The notes under the pieces were generated by a model. It did not search any database, was not told the DNA's origin, and worked only from the letters and a program-made list of their open reading frames with translations. Source: JAGVSV01 sp040766135 (lineage in GTDB: Bacteria > Bacillota > Clostridia > Christensenellales > Aristaeellaceae). Taken from it: a stretch of 64,000 nt of DNA. The position numbers and the translations under genes were made by a program. The stretch is taken from assembly GCA_040766135.1 (NCBI GenBank), contig JAXGRA010000002.1, positions 1-64,000 on the forward strand, given 5' to 3'. Positions within the stretch are counted from its first letter, which is position 1, and each line of letters begins with the position of its first letter. Below, piece after piece: positions 43,719 through 52,746 of the stretch.

Positions 43719-44927
43719 ATGAATGGTTCTGTTGCCAACTGGAGCAAGGATTTTTCTAACATCCCGTTTGGCCCGCTGGGTATCATTGCCATGCGGGGCT
43801 TTGAGGAAATGGGGGAGAAGATTAACAACTGGTTGCTCAAATGGCGCAATGAAGAAACACAGGACCAGCAATACTATACCATTCCCGGTCATGACCGGGA
43901 CACCTTCTTGATTAAGACAGAATGTCCCCGCTTTGGCACTGGTGAAAGCAAAGGTACCATCAAGGAAAGCGTGCGCGGCTATGACATCTATATCCTCGTC
44001 GATGTTACGGCCTATAACATCAAGTACCGGATGTATGGCACCGATGTGCCCATGTCGCCGGATGATCATTTCCAGGATTTAAAGCGTATTATTGCAGCGC
44101 TGGGTGGCAAGGCCAAACGTGTCAATGTGATCATGCCGTATCTATACGAAGGGCGCCAGCATCGCCGTATCTCTCGCGAAAGCTTAGACTGTGCCCTTGC
44201 GCTGCAAGAAATGGAAAACATGGGGGTCATTAATATCGTTACCTTTGATGCCCATGATCCGCGCGTACAAAACGCTATCCCGTTAGGCGGCTTTGAAAAC
44301 GTAATGCCCACCTATCAGATGCTGAAAGCCCTGCTGCGCGAGGCTAAAGACCTGCATCTGGACAAGGAGCATATGCTGATTGTCAGCCCGGATGAAGGCG
44401 CTATGCCGCGTAACATCTACTATTCCTCGGTGCTGTCGCTGGATCTGGGTATGTTTTACAAACGGCGCGACTATACCACCGTCATCAACGGGCGCAACCC
44501 CATCATTGCGCATGAGTACATTGGCACCTCGGTAGAGGGCAAAGACATCATCGTGGCCGATGACATCCTCGCCTCCGGCGAGTCCATCCTTGATCTAGCG
44601 CGGGAACTCAAAAAGCGCAAAGCCAACCGCATCTATGCGCTGGTTTCCTTTGCCTTTTTCACCAACGGCATTGAGGCCTTTGAGGAAGCCTATCAGCAGG
44701 GGCTGATTACCAAGGTTATTTCCACCAACATGACCTACTGCAGGCCCGAACTGGCCGAAGCCAAGTGGTTTGCACGGGCAGATATGAGCAAGTATATTGC
44801 TTATTTGATTGCGACACTAAACCACGACCGCAGCCTCAGCGCACTGCTCAATCCGTATGATCGCATCCAGTCGCTGCTGGATCGGTACAGCAAGGAGCAG
44901 GCTGCCACCGGTATCCGCCTTGTCTGA
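43719..44927 (+). CDS. prs: Long-form ribose-phosphate pyrophosphokinase
   Basis: Makes PRPP from ribose-5-phosphate and ATP. At 402 aa it exceeds the usual 315 by an N-terminal extension (GPLGIIAMRGFEEMGEKINN). The flexible-loop region PYLYEGRQHRR, the metal-site TFDAHDPRVQN, the PP loop VSPDEGAMPRN and the PRPP loop VADDILASGESI are recognisable but differ from the classical SPDxGG and DDxxxTGGT-type sequences. Long clostridial forms have the same look. AAAGGAG precedes the ATG at 43719. The next gene starts within its stop region. Confidence 0.85.
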   Translation: MNGSVANWSKDFSNIPFGPLGIIAMRGFEEMGEKINNWLLKWRNEETQDQQYYTIPGHDRDTFLIKTECPRFGTGESKGTIKESVRGYDIYILVDVTAYNIKYRMYGTDVPMSPDDHFQDLKRIIAALGGKAKRVNVIMPYLYEGRQHRRISRESLDCALALQEMENMGVINIVTFDAHDPRVQNAIPLGGFENVMPTYQMLKALLREAKDLHLDKEHMLIVSPDEGAMPRNIYYSSVLSLDLGMFYKRRDYTTVINGRNPIIAHEYIGTSVEGKDIIVADDILASGESILDLARELKKRKANRIYALVSFAFFTNGIEAFEEAYQQGLITKVISTNMTYCRPELAEAKWFARADMSKYIAYLIATLNHDRSLSALLNPYDRIQSLLDRYSKEQAATGIRLV

Positions 44928-45372
44928 ACACGATCAACATGAACGTGAAATAGATGCGCTGTCGGCACAGCCCCGGCAGCCGGGTCTTGTGCGCAAATCC
45001 ATAGATGCCCTTAACGGTGTGGTCGGCAGCCTAAAAAAACAGGATACGGCCATCCTTGTAGAAACCTTTACCGCTGAAATGACGCTGGTAGCTGAGGGGT
45101 TAAACGAGGATTTGACCGCGCTGGAGCAGCAGGTAGCGCAATTGTCCGCACAGCAAACGCTGGGGGAAGATCGCAGTCATACGCAGCATGAAGCCGCCAT
45201 GCAGGCTCTTAACGACCTACACAAACGCGTGGAGGTGCTGGAAAAGAAGGCGGAAAAGCACGCACGCCAGCGCGGCACCGTTACCCAGGCCCTGCGGCAA
45301 GCCACCTGGATTGCTGCTATCCTAGGCGCAGCGTGGGTTATCACGGCGCTTTTACGAACCTTTGGAGGATAA
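44920..45372 (+). CDS. Coiled-coil protein with C-terminal membrane anchor
   Basis: The 150-aa protein is mostly helical, with heptad-like stretches (LNEDLTALEQQVAQLSAQQ, LNDLHKRVEVLEKKAEKHAR) and one C-terminal membrane segment, WIAAILGAAWVITALL. The start is placed at TTG 44920, overlapping the prs stop by 8 bases; no strong ribosome site is seen, so the N-terminus is uncertain. I do not know the family. It lies in one transcript with prs and the next gene. Confidence 0.6.
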   Translation: MSEHDQHEREIDALSAQPRQPGLVRKSIDALNGVVGSLKKQDTAILVETFTAEMTLVAEGLNEDLTALEQQVAQLSAQQTLGEDRSHTQHEAAMQALNDLHKRVEVLEKKAEKHARQRGTVTQALRQATWIAAILGAAWVITALLRTFGG

Positions 45373-45373
45373 C

Positions 45374-45865
45374 ATGAGCTATCAGGAGCTTGTGCATAAA
45401 TATCGGGCGCGTCGCAAGGACGGCCCGATAGATGCGCTGACAGCCGGTATCAGCTTTGTGGATAATGCCCTGATCGATATAGGGCTGTTGGATGGTACGG
45501 ACATCGCCACCGATGCACTGGATATAGTCAGCGCTGCACTGCCACTGGCGACCATTGCACTGACCGAGGGTACCCGCGTGCTGACCGGCAAAAAGACGGG
45601 CACCGCTGCAAAACAGGATGCTGTCTATCGCACTGTTCGTACTGGGCTGGCCATGGGCGCTGGAGCCATTGTGGCAGGTGCCGGGCTGGGCGCACTGCCT
45701 GCGATTCCCATATCCATTGGTGTGCGCGTGGCGATGGATCGCTATCGCTCGCGTGCGATGACAAACCTGCGCGTGCAGCAGCGCATTGCACGTCTGCGCT
45801 CCCTGCGAGAACAGCGAAAAGTACAAGTGCCCAACGCAACAGCACTGAACGACTCAACGCGTTAG
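45374..45865 (+). CDS. Small glycine-rich membrane-associated protein, unknown
   Basis: A 163-aa protein with two moderately hydrophobic stretches, ALDIVSAALPLATIALTEG and GLAMGAGAIVAGAGLGALPA, and a basic C-terminus (RVQQRIARLRSLREQRKVQ). GGAGG stands before the ATG at 45374, one base after the upstream stop. Family unknown. Its last 12 bases overlap the end of the convergent PHP phosphatase gene. Confidence 0.65.
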   Translation: MSYQELVHKYRARRKDGPIDALTAGISFVDNALIDIGLLDGTDIATDALDIVSAALPLATIALTEGTRVLTGKKTGTAAKQDAVYRTVRTGLAMGAGAIVAGAGLGALPAIPISIGVRVAMDRYRSRAMTNLRVQQRIARLRSLREQRKVQVPNATALNDSTR

Positions 45866-46681
45866 GTCAACTTCCTCAAACAACTGATCACCAGTACCTA
45901 ACAAAGTCATGCGTTCAAACCCGGCCTGGCGGATAAGCTCCAGGCCTTTTTCATAGCCATAGTCAATCTGCGATGCCAGGTGGCAGTCCGAGGCAAGCGT
46001 GACCCGACCGCCCATTTCGCGCCAGGTTTGCAGCAACGGCAGGATGGGGTAGGGTTCGCTCAAACCGGCGCGTGCCATACCGCCGGTATTGACTTCCAGC
46101 AGTGTGCAGCCTTCAAAGGCAACTTCCATTGCATCGCGGGCCATGCGCAGATAGGCAGGATCGCTTTCATCAAACAAGTTCAGTTTGGCGTTGTGCTTGC
46201 GCACCAGGTCAAAGTGCGCGATGATGTCTGGTTTGTAATCACGTATAAAGGGGGCCATTGTGTCATAGTACTCCTGGGCCAGCGCCATGCCGTCCCCGTG
46301 ATACTGTGTGTTGCGCGCGTGATCCAGCGCATCGATATTGCCATCCACCGATATATACCGATCACCGGATTGGATGTAGTGCGCCGCGCCTAAGATATAA
46401 TGATACTGGCTGCGATCGGCCCGCGCGAAACGGTCAAGCTCTACCCCTAACCAGATGCGCAGTTGCCCCTGATACTCATCGCGCAGCGCCAATACATCTC
46501 GGATGTACTGTTGTTCGCCGGACACGCTCATAGCATATTGGGGGTCATATCCCTGACGGGCATGGCCCGAAAAACCCAGGCTGACAAAGCCTGCGGCGAC
46601 GGCTGCTTCCACCATTTCACGGGCGGTGGAGCGCCCATCGCAATACGTGGTATGAACATGAGGGGATGAGAATGGAATCAT
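45854..46681 (-). CDS. HisJ-type PHP domain phosphatase
   Basis: The 275-aa protein starts with the PHP metal motif HVHTTYCDG, followed by GFSGHARQ, DIIAHFDLVRKHN and LASDCHLAS. The family includes histidinol-phosphate phosphatase HisJ (K), the role proposed here, though no his genes are near and other phosphoesters are possible. It overlaps the inositol-phosphatase gene upstream (ATGA). Confidence 0.82.
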   Translation of the reverse strand: MIPFSSPHVHTTYCDGRSTAREMVEAAVAAGFVSLGFSGHARQGYDPQYAMSVSGEQQYIRDVLALRDEYQGQLRIWLGVELDRFARADRSQYHYILGAAHYIQSGDRYISVDGNIDALDHARNTQYHGDGMALAQEYYDTMAPFIRDYKPDIIAHFDLVRKHNAKLNLFDESDPAYLRMARDAMEVAFEGCTLLEVNTGGMARAGLSEPYPILPLLQTWREMGGRVTLASDCHLASQIDYGYEKGLELIRQAGFERMTLLGTGDQLFEEVDLTR

Positions 46682-47457
46682 GTAGTTTGTTCCTCCATTG
46701 CAGAAATAAAAATACGCATAGCATCTTCACGGCACAAGCCATTGGTGGCCAACATGCCATGCGGTGCAGAAAAATCTGGCTGATGCAGCCCCGGCATATC
46801 AAAAGTGCCCCCAGCCTCGGTAATTAACAACGCACCTGCTGCCACATCCCAGGGCGATAAAGACATTTCGTAAAATATTTCAGCCCGGCCACAGGCAACA
46901 TCACACAGATCAATGGCGGCTGATCCACTGCGCCGAAGATCAGCCGCCTCCAAACGATATGCATATGCGGCGCGAAATGTAGCTGCGGCATAGGCATCAC
47001 TGTAGGGCGTGGTGCCCATCAGCACCAATGCGTTCGAGAATGGTATATCCGATACCCTGATGGGTGCTCCATTCATATACGCTCCCTGGCCGATACGGGC
47101 AGTGAATATTTCATCGGCATAAGGGTTGTATACCACGGCCAACACAGGCACCTTATTCTCCAACAATGCAACGGATATCGCAGAGCTGTTGCGCCCCCTG
47201 ATAAAGTTGGTGGTGCCGTCAATGGGATCCACCACCCATGTGGGTGCATCGGTTAATGGATTGTTGACCTGCTCCTCCGCAAAAAAGCTGCTGCCTGGCA
47301 GCACGCTGCTTAGCGCTGTGCGCAGTTGCTCCTGTACGGCCATATCCGTTTCAGTTACAAAATTGGCGCGGCCTTCCTTGCGATGGTTGACAATATCGTC
47401 CTGCGTTAGCATAAGCTGAGCCGCCTGACGAACAACTTTTTCTACATTCTGCAGCAT
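46678..47457 (-). CDS. Inositol monophosphatase family protein
   Basis: A Mg-dependent, Li-sensitive type phosphatase of 259 aa. The metal motifs are FFAEEQVNN, WVVDPIDGTTNFIRG and SLSPWDVAAGALLITEAGG. Substrates in the family include inositol phosphate, PAP and FBP; none can be chosen here. Together with the PHP gene it forms a two-gene phosphatase operon, divergent from greA. An extended -10 (TGCTATAAT, minus strand about 47491-47483) lies upstream. Confidence 0.88.
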   Translation of the reverse strand: MLQNVEKVVRQAAQLMLTQDDIVNHRKEGRANFVTETDMAVQEQLRTALSSVLPGSSFFAEEQVNNPLTDAPTWVVDPIDGTTNFIRGRNSSAISVALLENKVPVLAVVYNPYADEIFTARIGQGAYMNGAPIRVSDIPFSNALVLMGTTPYSDAYAAATFRAAYAYRLEAADLRRSGSAAIDLCDVACGRAEIFYEMSLSPWDVAAGALLITEAGGTFDMPGLHQPDFSAPHGMLATNGLCREDAMRIFISAMEEQTT

Positions 47458-47482
47458 GCTACCTCCTCCTTACCCAAGGTGC

Positions 47483-47491
47483 ATTATAGCA
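47483..47491 (-). promoter_or_regulatory. Extended -10 for the phosphatase pair
   Basis: The minus strand reads TGCTATAAT here, 25 bases before the start codon of the inositol-phosphatase gene. No clear -35 is present. Confidence 0.5.
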
Positions 47492-47509
47492 TGCCCTGCG
47501 ATTTGTGCA

Positions 47510-47538
47510 TTGCCTTTGCAAGATAATGTGCGTATAAT
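47510..47538 (+). promoter_or_regulatory. Promoter for greA-lysS
   Basis: -35 TTGCCT (47510-47515) and a perfect -10 TATAAT (47533-47538) are 17 bases apart. The leader to greA is about 110 bases and contains a possible 10-codon ORF at 47608-47640. Confidence 0.75.
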
Positions 47539-47607
47539 ATAAGCGAGCACGCGGTGGTGTGCTATTTATGTATGTACCCACAATGTAACGATAGAAAGGT
47601 AGCAGGC

Positions 47608-47640
47608 ATGCACAAAGCTGAAAGGCTTCAAATAGCATGA
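47608..47640 (+). CDS. Possible 10-codon leader ORF before greA
   Basis: ATG at 47608 has AGAAAGG nine bases upstream and reads MHKAERLQIA before TGA. It ends 15 bases before greA. There is no terminator behind it, so it may only help ribosome loading, or be chance. Confidence 0.25.
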   Translation: MHKAERLQIA

Positions 47641-47655
47641 CGCAGGTGAAACAAA

Positions 47656-48153
47656 ATGAGCGAAAAACACGAACATAGCAACAAGACCGTTGTATCGGTG
47701 GAGGGCATGAAGAAGCTGGAGGAACAGCTGCAATACCTGTCCACCACCCGCCGGGCCGAGGTGGCCGAAATGATCGCCACTGCGCGCGGCTTTGGCGATT
47801 TGAGCGAAAACGCTGAGTATGATGAAGCCAAGAACGAGCAATCGCGTCTGGAGGCGCAGATTATCGAGCTTGAAAATACCATCCGCACCGCCATCGTGAT
47901 TGATGATGATGATGTCAGCACCGACCGTGTCAATATCGGCACCACCGTGCGCGTGCTGGACCTGGAGCTAAACCAGGAGGCTGAGTACAGCATTGTAGGC
48001 GGCAGCGAAAGCGATCCCATGCACAACATCATTTCCAACGAAAGTCCGATGGGTGCGGCATTGCTGGGCATGAAACGCGGGCAGATTGTCAAAGTCCAGG
48101 CGCCCGCAGGCGTGCTGGAGTTTGAAGTGCTGGATATTCGCAAATATTCTTAA
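47656..48153 (+). CDS. greA: Transcription elongation factor GreA
   Basis: Rescues backtracked RNA polymerase by stimulating transcript cleavage. The coiled-coil tip carries ARGFGDLSENAEYDEAKNEQ with the acidic residues, and the C-terminal FKBP-like domain ends SPMGAALLGMKRGQIVKVQA. At 165 aa the length is normal. It lies 24 bases before lysS. Confidence 0.96.
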   Translation: MSEKHEHSNKTVVSVEGMKKLEEQLQYLSTTRRAEVAEMIATARGFGDLSENAEYDEAKNEQSRLEAQIIELENTIRTAIVIDDDDVSTDRVNIGTTVRVLDLELNQEAEYSIVGGSESDPMHNIISNESPMGAALLGMKRGQIVKVQAPAGVLEFEVLDIRKYS

Positions 48154-48177
48154 AGCCCCAAAATTAAGGAGATTACT

Positions 48178-49689
48178 ATGCAGCCGGACATTGCCAACCA
48201 GACCAATTATTCCGAGCAGGAGCTTATCCGCCGCAACAAGCTGGAGGCCCTGAAGGAGCAGGGCCAGTCGCCCTATGACATTACCTCGTACGATGTTACA
48301 CATGCAAGCGCCCAGTTGATTGATGATTATGACGCGCTGGAAGGCCAGCGTGTATCCATCGCCGGCCGTATGACCAGCCGGCGTATTATGGGCAAGGCAA
48401 GTTTTGCACACCTGCTGGATGCCAAAGGCACCATTCAAGTGTATATCAAGCGTGATGATATCGGCGTGGAAGCCTATGATGCCTTTAAATCTATGGATAT
48501 TGGCGATGTGCTGGGCTGCGGCGGCATTTTATTTAAGACAAAATCCGGCGAAATATCGGTGCATGTGGACAGCCTGACGCTGCTAAGCAAGTGCCTGAAG
48601 CCTCTGCCCGAAAAATGGCACGGGCTGACCGACCAGGATCTGCGCTACCGGCAGCGGTATTTGGATATGATTGTCAACCCTGAGGTGCGCGATGTTTTTG
48701 TCAAGCGCGGCAAGATTATTACGGCTATACGTTCCTTCTTGGATACGCGCGGCTTTTTGGAAGTAGATACCCCCATTTTGCACACATCCGAAACCGGCGC
48801 GGTGTCGCGTCCTTTTGTGACGCACCACAACACGCTGGACATCGATATGTACCTGCGTATCGAAACCGAGCTGTATCTAAAGCGCCTGATTGTAGGCGGC
48901 TTTGACAAGGTATACGAGATTGGCCGTATTTTCCGTAACGAGGGCATGTCAACCCGCCACAACCCGGAGTTTACTTCCGTCGAGCTTTATCAGGCGTATG
49001 CCGATTATACAGAGATGATGCGTATTGCCGAAGGCATCTTTACCCATATAGCGGATGTGCTGGGCCTGGGCGATACGATTACATACCAGGGGAATGAACT
49101 ATCTATCCGCGCGCCCTGGGCGCGCATGACCATGGCTGAGGCTGTGGAAAAATACAGCGGCATCCGTTTTGCAGATTGGAAAACCGATGAAGATGCGCGC
49201 GCCTGCCTGAAGGAGCGCGGCATTCCCCATGAGAAGAATGCTACCCGCGGCGAGTGTCTGCCCATTTTGTTTGATGAGTACGCTGAAAAGAACTTGATTC
49301 AGCCCACCTTCATCACCGAATACCCGGTGGAGATATCGCCTCTGGCCAAGCGCATGCCAAGCAACCCTTCCTTTACTGAGCGGTTTGAAATTTTCATCTG
49401 CGGGGTGGAGTATGGCAATGCGTTTAGCGAGTTAAACGACCCGGTGGATCAGCGCGCACGCTTTGAACGCCAGGCTGCGGAACGCCGTGCACAAGGTGCC
49501 ACCACGGCCCGTGTGGATGAGGACTTTGTCAACGCGTTGGAAATCGGCCTGCCCCCCACAGGCGGGATGGGGCTGGGGGTAGATCGCATGGTGATGCTGT
49601 TTACCGACAGCCCTTCTATCCGTGACGTGCTGCTATTCCCCACCATGAAGCCTCTGGCACCCACGAACACAGAACCGGAGAACGCATGA
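48178..49689 (+). CDS. lysS: Lysyl-tRNA synthetase, class II
   Basis: 503 aa, with an N-terminal OB domain (VSIAGRMTSRRIMGKASFAH) and class II motifs 1 (FLDTRGFLEVDTPILH), 2 (FRNEGMSTRHNPEFTSVELY) and 3 (GLPPTGGMGLGVDRMVM). AAGGAG precedes the ATG. The stop overlaps the next gene (ATGA). Confidence 0.97.
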   Translation: MQPDIANQTNYSEQELIRRNKLEALKEQGQSPYDITSYDVTHASAQLIDDYDALEGQRVSIAGRMTSRRIMGKASFAHLLDAKGTIQVYIKRDDIGVEAYDAFKSMDIGDVLGCGGILFKTKSGEISVHVDSLTLLSKCLKPLPEKWHGLTDQDLRYRQRYLDMIVNPEVRDVFVKRGKIITAIRSFLDTRGFLEVDTPILHTSETGAVSRPFVTHHNTLDIDMYLRIETELYLKRLIVGGFDKVYEIGRIFRNEGMSTRHNPEFTSVELYQAYADYTEMMRIAEGIFTHIADVLGLGDTITYQGNELSIRAPWARMTMAEAVEKYSGIRFADWKTDEDARACLKERGIPHEKNATRGECLPILFDEYAEKNLIQPTFITEYPVEISPLAKRMPSNPSFTERFEIFICGVEYGNAFSELNDPVDQRARFERQAAERRAQGATTARVDEDFVNALEIGLPPTGGMGLGVDRMVMLFTDSPSIRDVLLFPTMKPLAPTNTEPENA

Positions 49690-50396
49690 AACTTGAAACC
49701 AAGGTAACCCGTGAGGCCATTAAACACCATTTTGCCTACAACGCATGGAAATACCTGCTGTTGGTTGTGGTGTCTTTCTTTGGCTGGAATTTAATCTATA
49801 CCTCTACCGCCTATCGGCCGCCGCAGGAAAAGCGCGTGGATCTGTACATCCAAAGCGCTACCACATCGTCTGAAATTCTGGATCCATTCCTGAAAAAGCT
49901 CTGGGAGGAATCTGTACCCGACATGGAATTGGTCAGCTCGGTGCTGTTGCAAATGGGCTCTGCCCAAGATATGTACAGCATCATGCAGTTGACCACCTAC
50001 ATTGCTGCCCAGGAAGGCGATATTTATATGCTGGGCAGCGATGATTTCAAGCGCTTTGCTTCCCAGGGCGCATTCCTTGAATTGGAAGATATTGTGGCTT
50101 CCGGTACCCTGAATGTTGAGGGCATCGACCTGGCTGCTGGATATGTTGCCATCGTTGAAACTGACTCAGAAACGCTGGCTCCTATAACCACCTCCGAAAA
50201 GCATCTATACGGTATCCCTACGGCTTCTCTGTTCGGGTTTATGACCGAGGTATCCATCGATAACCGCGACATGTATTTAGCCGTCACCGTGAACAATGGC
50301 AATGACGAAAACGTTATCAAGTTCTTGGACGCTCTCGTACAAGCCACCCGCGGCGAGGCACCGGATTTTCTTACTCAACAGCAGGTACCCCAATGA
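49686..50396 (+). CDS. Membrane-anchored protein with binding-protein-like features
   Basis: An N-terminal anchor (YLLLVVVSFFGWNLIYTST) precedes about 200 extracytoplasmic residues. The segment GDIYMLGSDDFKRFASQGAFLELED resembles the hinge region of extracellular solute-binding proteins, but at 236 aa it is too short for a full type II binding fold. It overlaps lysS by 4 bases and the HAD-kinase gene by 4. Function unknown. Confidence 0.7.
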   Translation: MKLETKVTREAIKHHFAYNAWKYLLLVVVSFFGWNLIYTSTAYRPPQEKRVDLYIQSATTSSEILDPFLKKLWEESVPDMELVSSVLLQMGSAQDMYSIMQLTTYIAAQEGDIYMLGSDDFKRFASQGAFLELEDIVASGTLNVEGIDLAAGYVAIVETDSETLAPITTSEKHLYGIPTASLFGFMTEVSIDNRDMYLAVTVNNGNDENVIKFLDALVQATRGEAPDFLTQQQVPQ

Positions 50397-51673
50397 AATA
50401 TGGTGCCGTTGTATTTGATCTGGACGGGACGCTGACCGATTCGCAGGAGGGCATCACGCGATCGGTTGCCTATGCCCTTGAAAGAATGGGCAAGACGGCG
50501 CTTTCGCAGGATGTATTGCGCAAATTCCTGGGGCCGCCGCTGACGCAATCCTTTGCCAAACATGCGGGCATGACACCGGAAGAAACAATTCAAGCTACCC
50601 ATCTGTATCGCGAACGCTATGCTATTACTGGCTGGCGCGAAAACCGCGTCTATCCAGGCGTGCGCCGCCTGCTGCAGGCGCTTCGGGAGCAAGGCTGCTA
50701 TCTGGCCGTTGCCACCGGAAAGCTAAAGAAAGCCAGCCAGGATATTCTTGCGTATTTTGACCTGGCTCGGTATTTTGACCGTATCGAAGGGCCGGGGCCG
50801 GACGAATATGAGATCACTAAAAAGGAACTGATTGCCCGCGCGCTGCAGGGGCGTACAGATGCCGTAATGATTGGCGACCGTGACAGCGATCTGCTAGGTG
50901 CACAGGCCTATGGCATAGATGCCATTGCTGTGCTGTATGGATATGGCAGTGTAGAGGAATTGTCCTGTGCCTATCCCAAGGCTTTGGCATCGTCAGTATC
51001 TGATCTCTATGCGCTACTGGGCATCGCTCCAGCAGCACCACGCCCATTTTTCCTATCTTTGGAAGGCAATGATGGCGTGGGCAAAACCACGCAGACCCGA
51101 ATGCTGCATGAACGTCTGACGGACAGTGGCTATTCCGTGTGCCTGACGCGGGAGCCGGGCGGCAGCCCCATTGCCGAAAAAATTCGCCATATCCTGTTAA
51201 GCACTGAAAACATGGATATGGCGCCGCGCGCCGAAGCGCTGCTGTATGCAGCCGCCCGTGCGCAGCATGTGCAGGATGTTATCGAGCCTGCACTCAACGC
51301 AGGCCAAATCGTGTTATGCGACCGGTATGTTGATTCCAGCATTGCCTATCAAGGTGCCGGACGCAATCTGGGCGAAGACCAGGTGTGTAGCATCAATGAC
51401 TTTGCGATCAATGGCGTGATGCCCGATTTAACCATATTGCTGACGATGGATCCACTGGCGGCGCTGGAGCGGCGCGTGCAGGCCACGGGCAGCGACCGCA
51501 TTGAGTTGATGGATAATGCCTTTCATCAGCGGGTGGAGCAGTCCTTTTTGCGCATGCCCGACAACCATAAAGACCGCATGGTGGCTGTAAATGCCACCGG
51601 CACGCCGGAACAGGTAGCAGAAAGAGTGTTCCAGGTTGTGCAAGACCGCCTGGCTGCTGCACATATCGCCTGA
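50393..51673 (+). CDS. tmk: HAD phosphatase - thymidylate kinase fusion
   Basis: Residues 1-210 form a HAD hydrolase of the phosphoglycolate phosphatase (Gph/PpaX) type: nucleophile D9 in FDLDGTLTD, ATGK motif, K143/K144, and MIGDRDSDLLGA. Residues 217-426 are a complete dTMP kinase: Walker A GNDGVGKTT (225-233), TREPGG, CDRYVDSS (310-) and a LID segment. The kinase makes dTDP from dTMP. The single frame has no stop or frameshift at the joint, and the two domains have standard lengths, so it is a genuine fusion or a very recent one. The start overlaps the upstream gene and the stop overlaps mnmA by one base. Confidence 0.92.
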   Translation: MKYGAVVFDLDGTLTDSQEGITRSVAYALERMGKTALSQDVLRKFLGPPLTQSFAKHAGMTPEETIQATHLYRERYAITGWRENRVYPGVRRLLQALREQGCYLAVATGKLKKASQDILAYFDLARYFDRIEGPGPDEYEITKKELIARALQGRTDAVMIGDRDSDLLGAQAYGIDAIAVLYGYGSVEELSCAYPKALASSVSDLYALLGIAPAAPRPFFLSLEGNDGVGKTTQTRMLHERLTDSGYSVCLTREPGGSPIAEKIRHILLSTENMDMAPRAEALLYAAARAQHVQDVIEPALNAGQIVLCDRYVDSSIAYQGAGRNLGEDQVCSINDFAINGVMPDLTILLTMDPLAALERRVQATGSDRIELMDNAFHQRVEQSFLRMPDNHKDRMVAVNATGTPEQVAERVFQVVQDRLAAAHIA

Positions 51674-52746
51674 TGCGTGTCGTGGTGGGGATGTCGGGCG
51701 GCGTAGACAGCGCCGTTGCGGCATGGCTGTTAAAGCAGCAGGGACACGACGTTATCGGCGTGTTCATGAAAAACTGGGATGAAAAGGATGAGCACGGCCA
51801 CTGCTTAGCCGATCAGGACTGGCAGGATGTACAGCAGATATGCCAAGTGCTGGATATCCCTGGCTATGCTGCCGACTTTACACAGGAGTATAAGGAACGG
51901 GTGTTTTCTGCGTTCCTTTCTGAGTATGCACAGGGACTAACGCCCAACCCTGATGTGCTGTGCAACCGGGAGATCAAATTCAAAGCGTTCTTGGATTTTG
52001 CCGAAAAACTGGGCGCCGATCGCCTGGCTACAGGGCACTTTGCGCGGTTGGATCCTGAAAACAGGCTAGTGAAAGGCGCTGATAGCAATAAAGACCAAAG
52101 CTATTTTTTATATATGCTGCGCAAGGAACAACTGCGCAAGGCGCTTTTCCCGGCAGGACACCTAACCAAAGCGCAGATACGTGCATTGGCACAAAACATC
52201 GGGATTCCAGTGTATGCAAAAAAAGACTCCACGGGTATCTGCTTTATCGGAGAGCGGAATTTCCGTCAATTTTTGTCGCAATATCTCAAACCCAACCCCG
52301 GCCTGATACGCACCGATACCGGCGAAGTGGTGGGGGAGCATCAGGGGCTGATGTATTACACCTTAGGGCAGCGAAAGGGCATGGGCATTGGCGGGCGCGG
52401 CGATGGACGCAGCTTTTTTGTGGCGCATAAGGATACTGCGCGCAATGAATTGATCGTGGTGCAGGGAAACGATCATCCGTTACTGTATACCGATGCGGTA
52501 TGGGTGGACCAGTTAACCTGGACGCATGAGCTGCCCGCGCAGCTCGGATGCGAGGTTGAATTATCCGCAAAGTTCCGCTACCGGCAAGCCGATCAGCCGA
52601 TAACACTGACTATCCAGGAAAATAATTGTGGTCTTATATCCTGCCATCAGCCGCAGCGCGCGGTTACGCCCGGGCAAAGCGCAGTTTTCTACCAGGGCGA
52701 TATATGCTTAGGCGGCGGCATTATCCGCAAGATAAAGCGAAACTAA
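51673..52746 (+). CDS. mnmA: tRNA-specific 2-thiouridylase MnmA
   Basis: Makes 2-thiouridine at position 34 of Lys, Glu and Gln tRNAs. The PP-loop GMSGGVDSAVAAWLL, the catalytic CNREIKFKAF and the second cysteine GICFIGERNF are present, and 357 aa is the usual length. Its position two genes after lysS keeps tRNA functions together. It starts inside the stop of the fusion gene; its end overlaps the convergent DUF4340 gene by 4 bases. Confidence 0.95.
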   Translation: MRVVVGMSGGVDSAVAAWLLKQQGHDVIGVFMKNWDEKDEHGHCLADQDWQDVQQICQVLDIPGYAADFTQEYKERVFSAFLSEYAQGLTPNPDVLCNREIKFKAFLDFAEKLGADRLATGHFARLDPENRLVKGADSNKDQSYFLYMLRKEQLRKALFPAGHLTKAQIRALAQNIGIPVYAKKDSTGICFIGERNFRQFLSQYLKPNPGLIRTDTGEVVGEHQGLMYYTLGQRKGMGIGGRGDGRSFFVAHKDTARNELIVVQGNDHPLLYTDAVWVDQLTWTHELPAQLGCEVELSAKFRYRQADQPITLTIQENNCGLISCHQPQRAVTPGQSAVFYQGDICLGGGIIRKIKRN

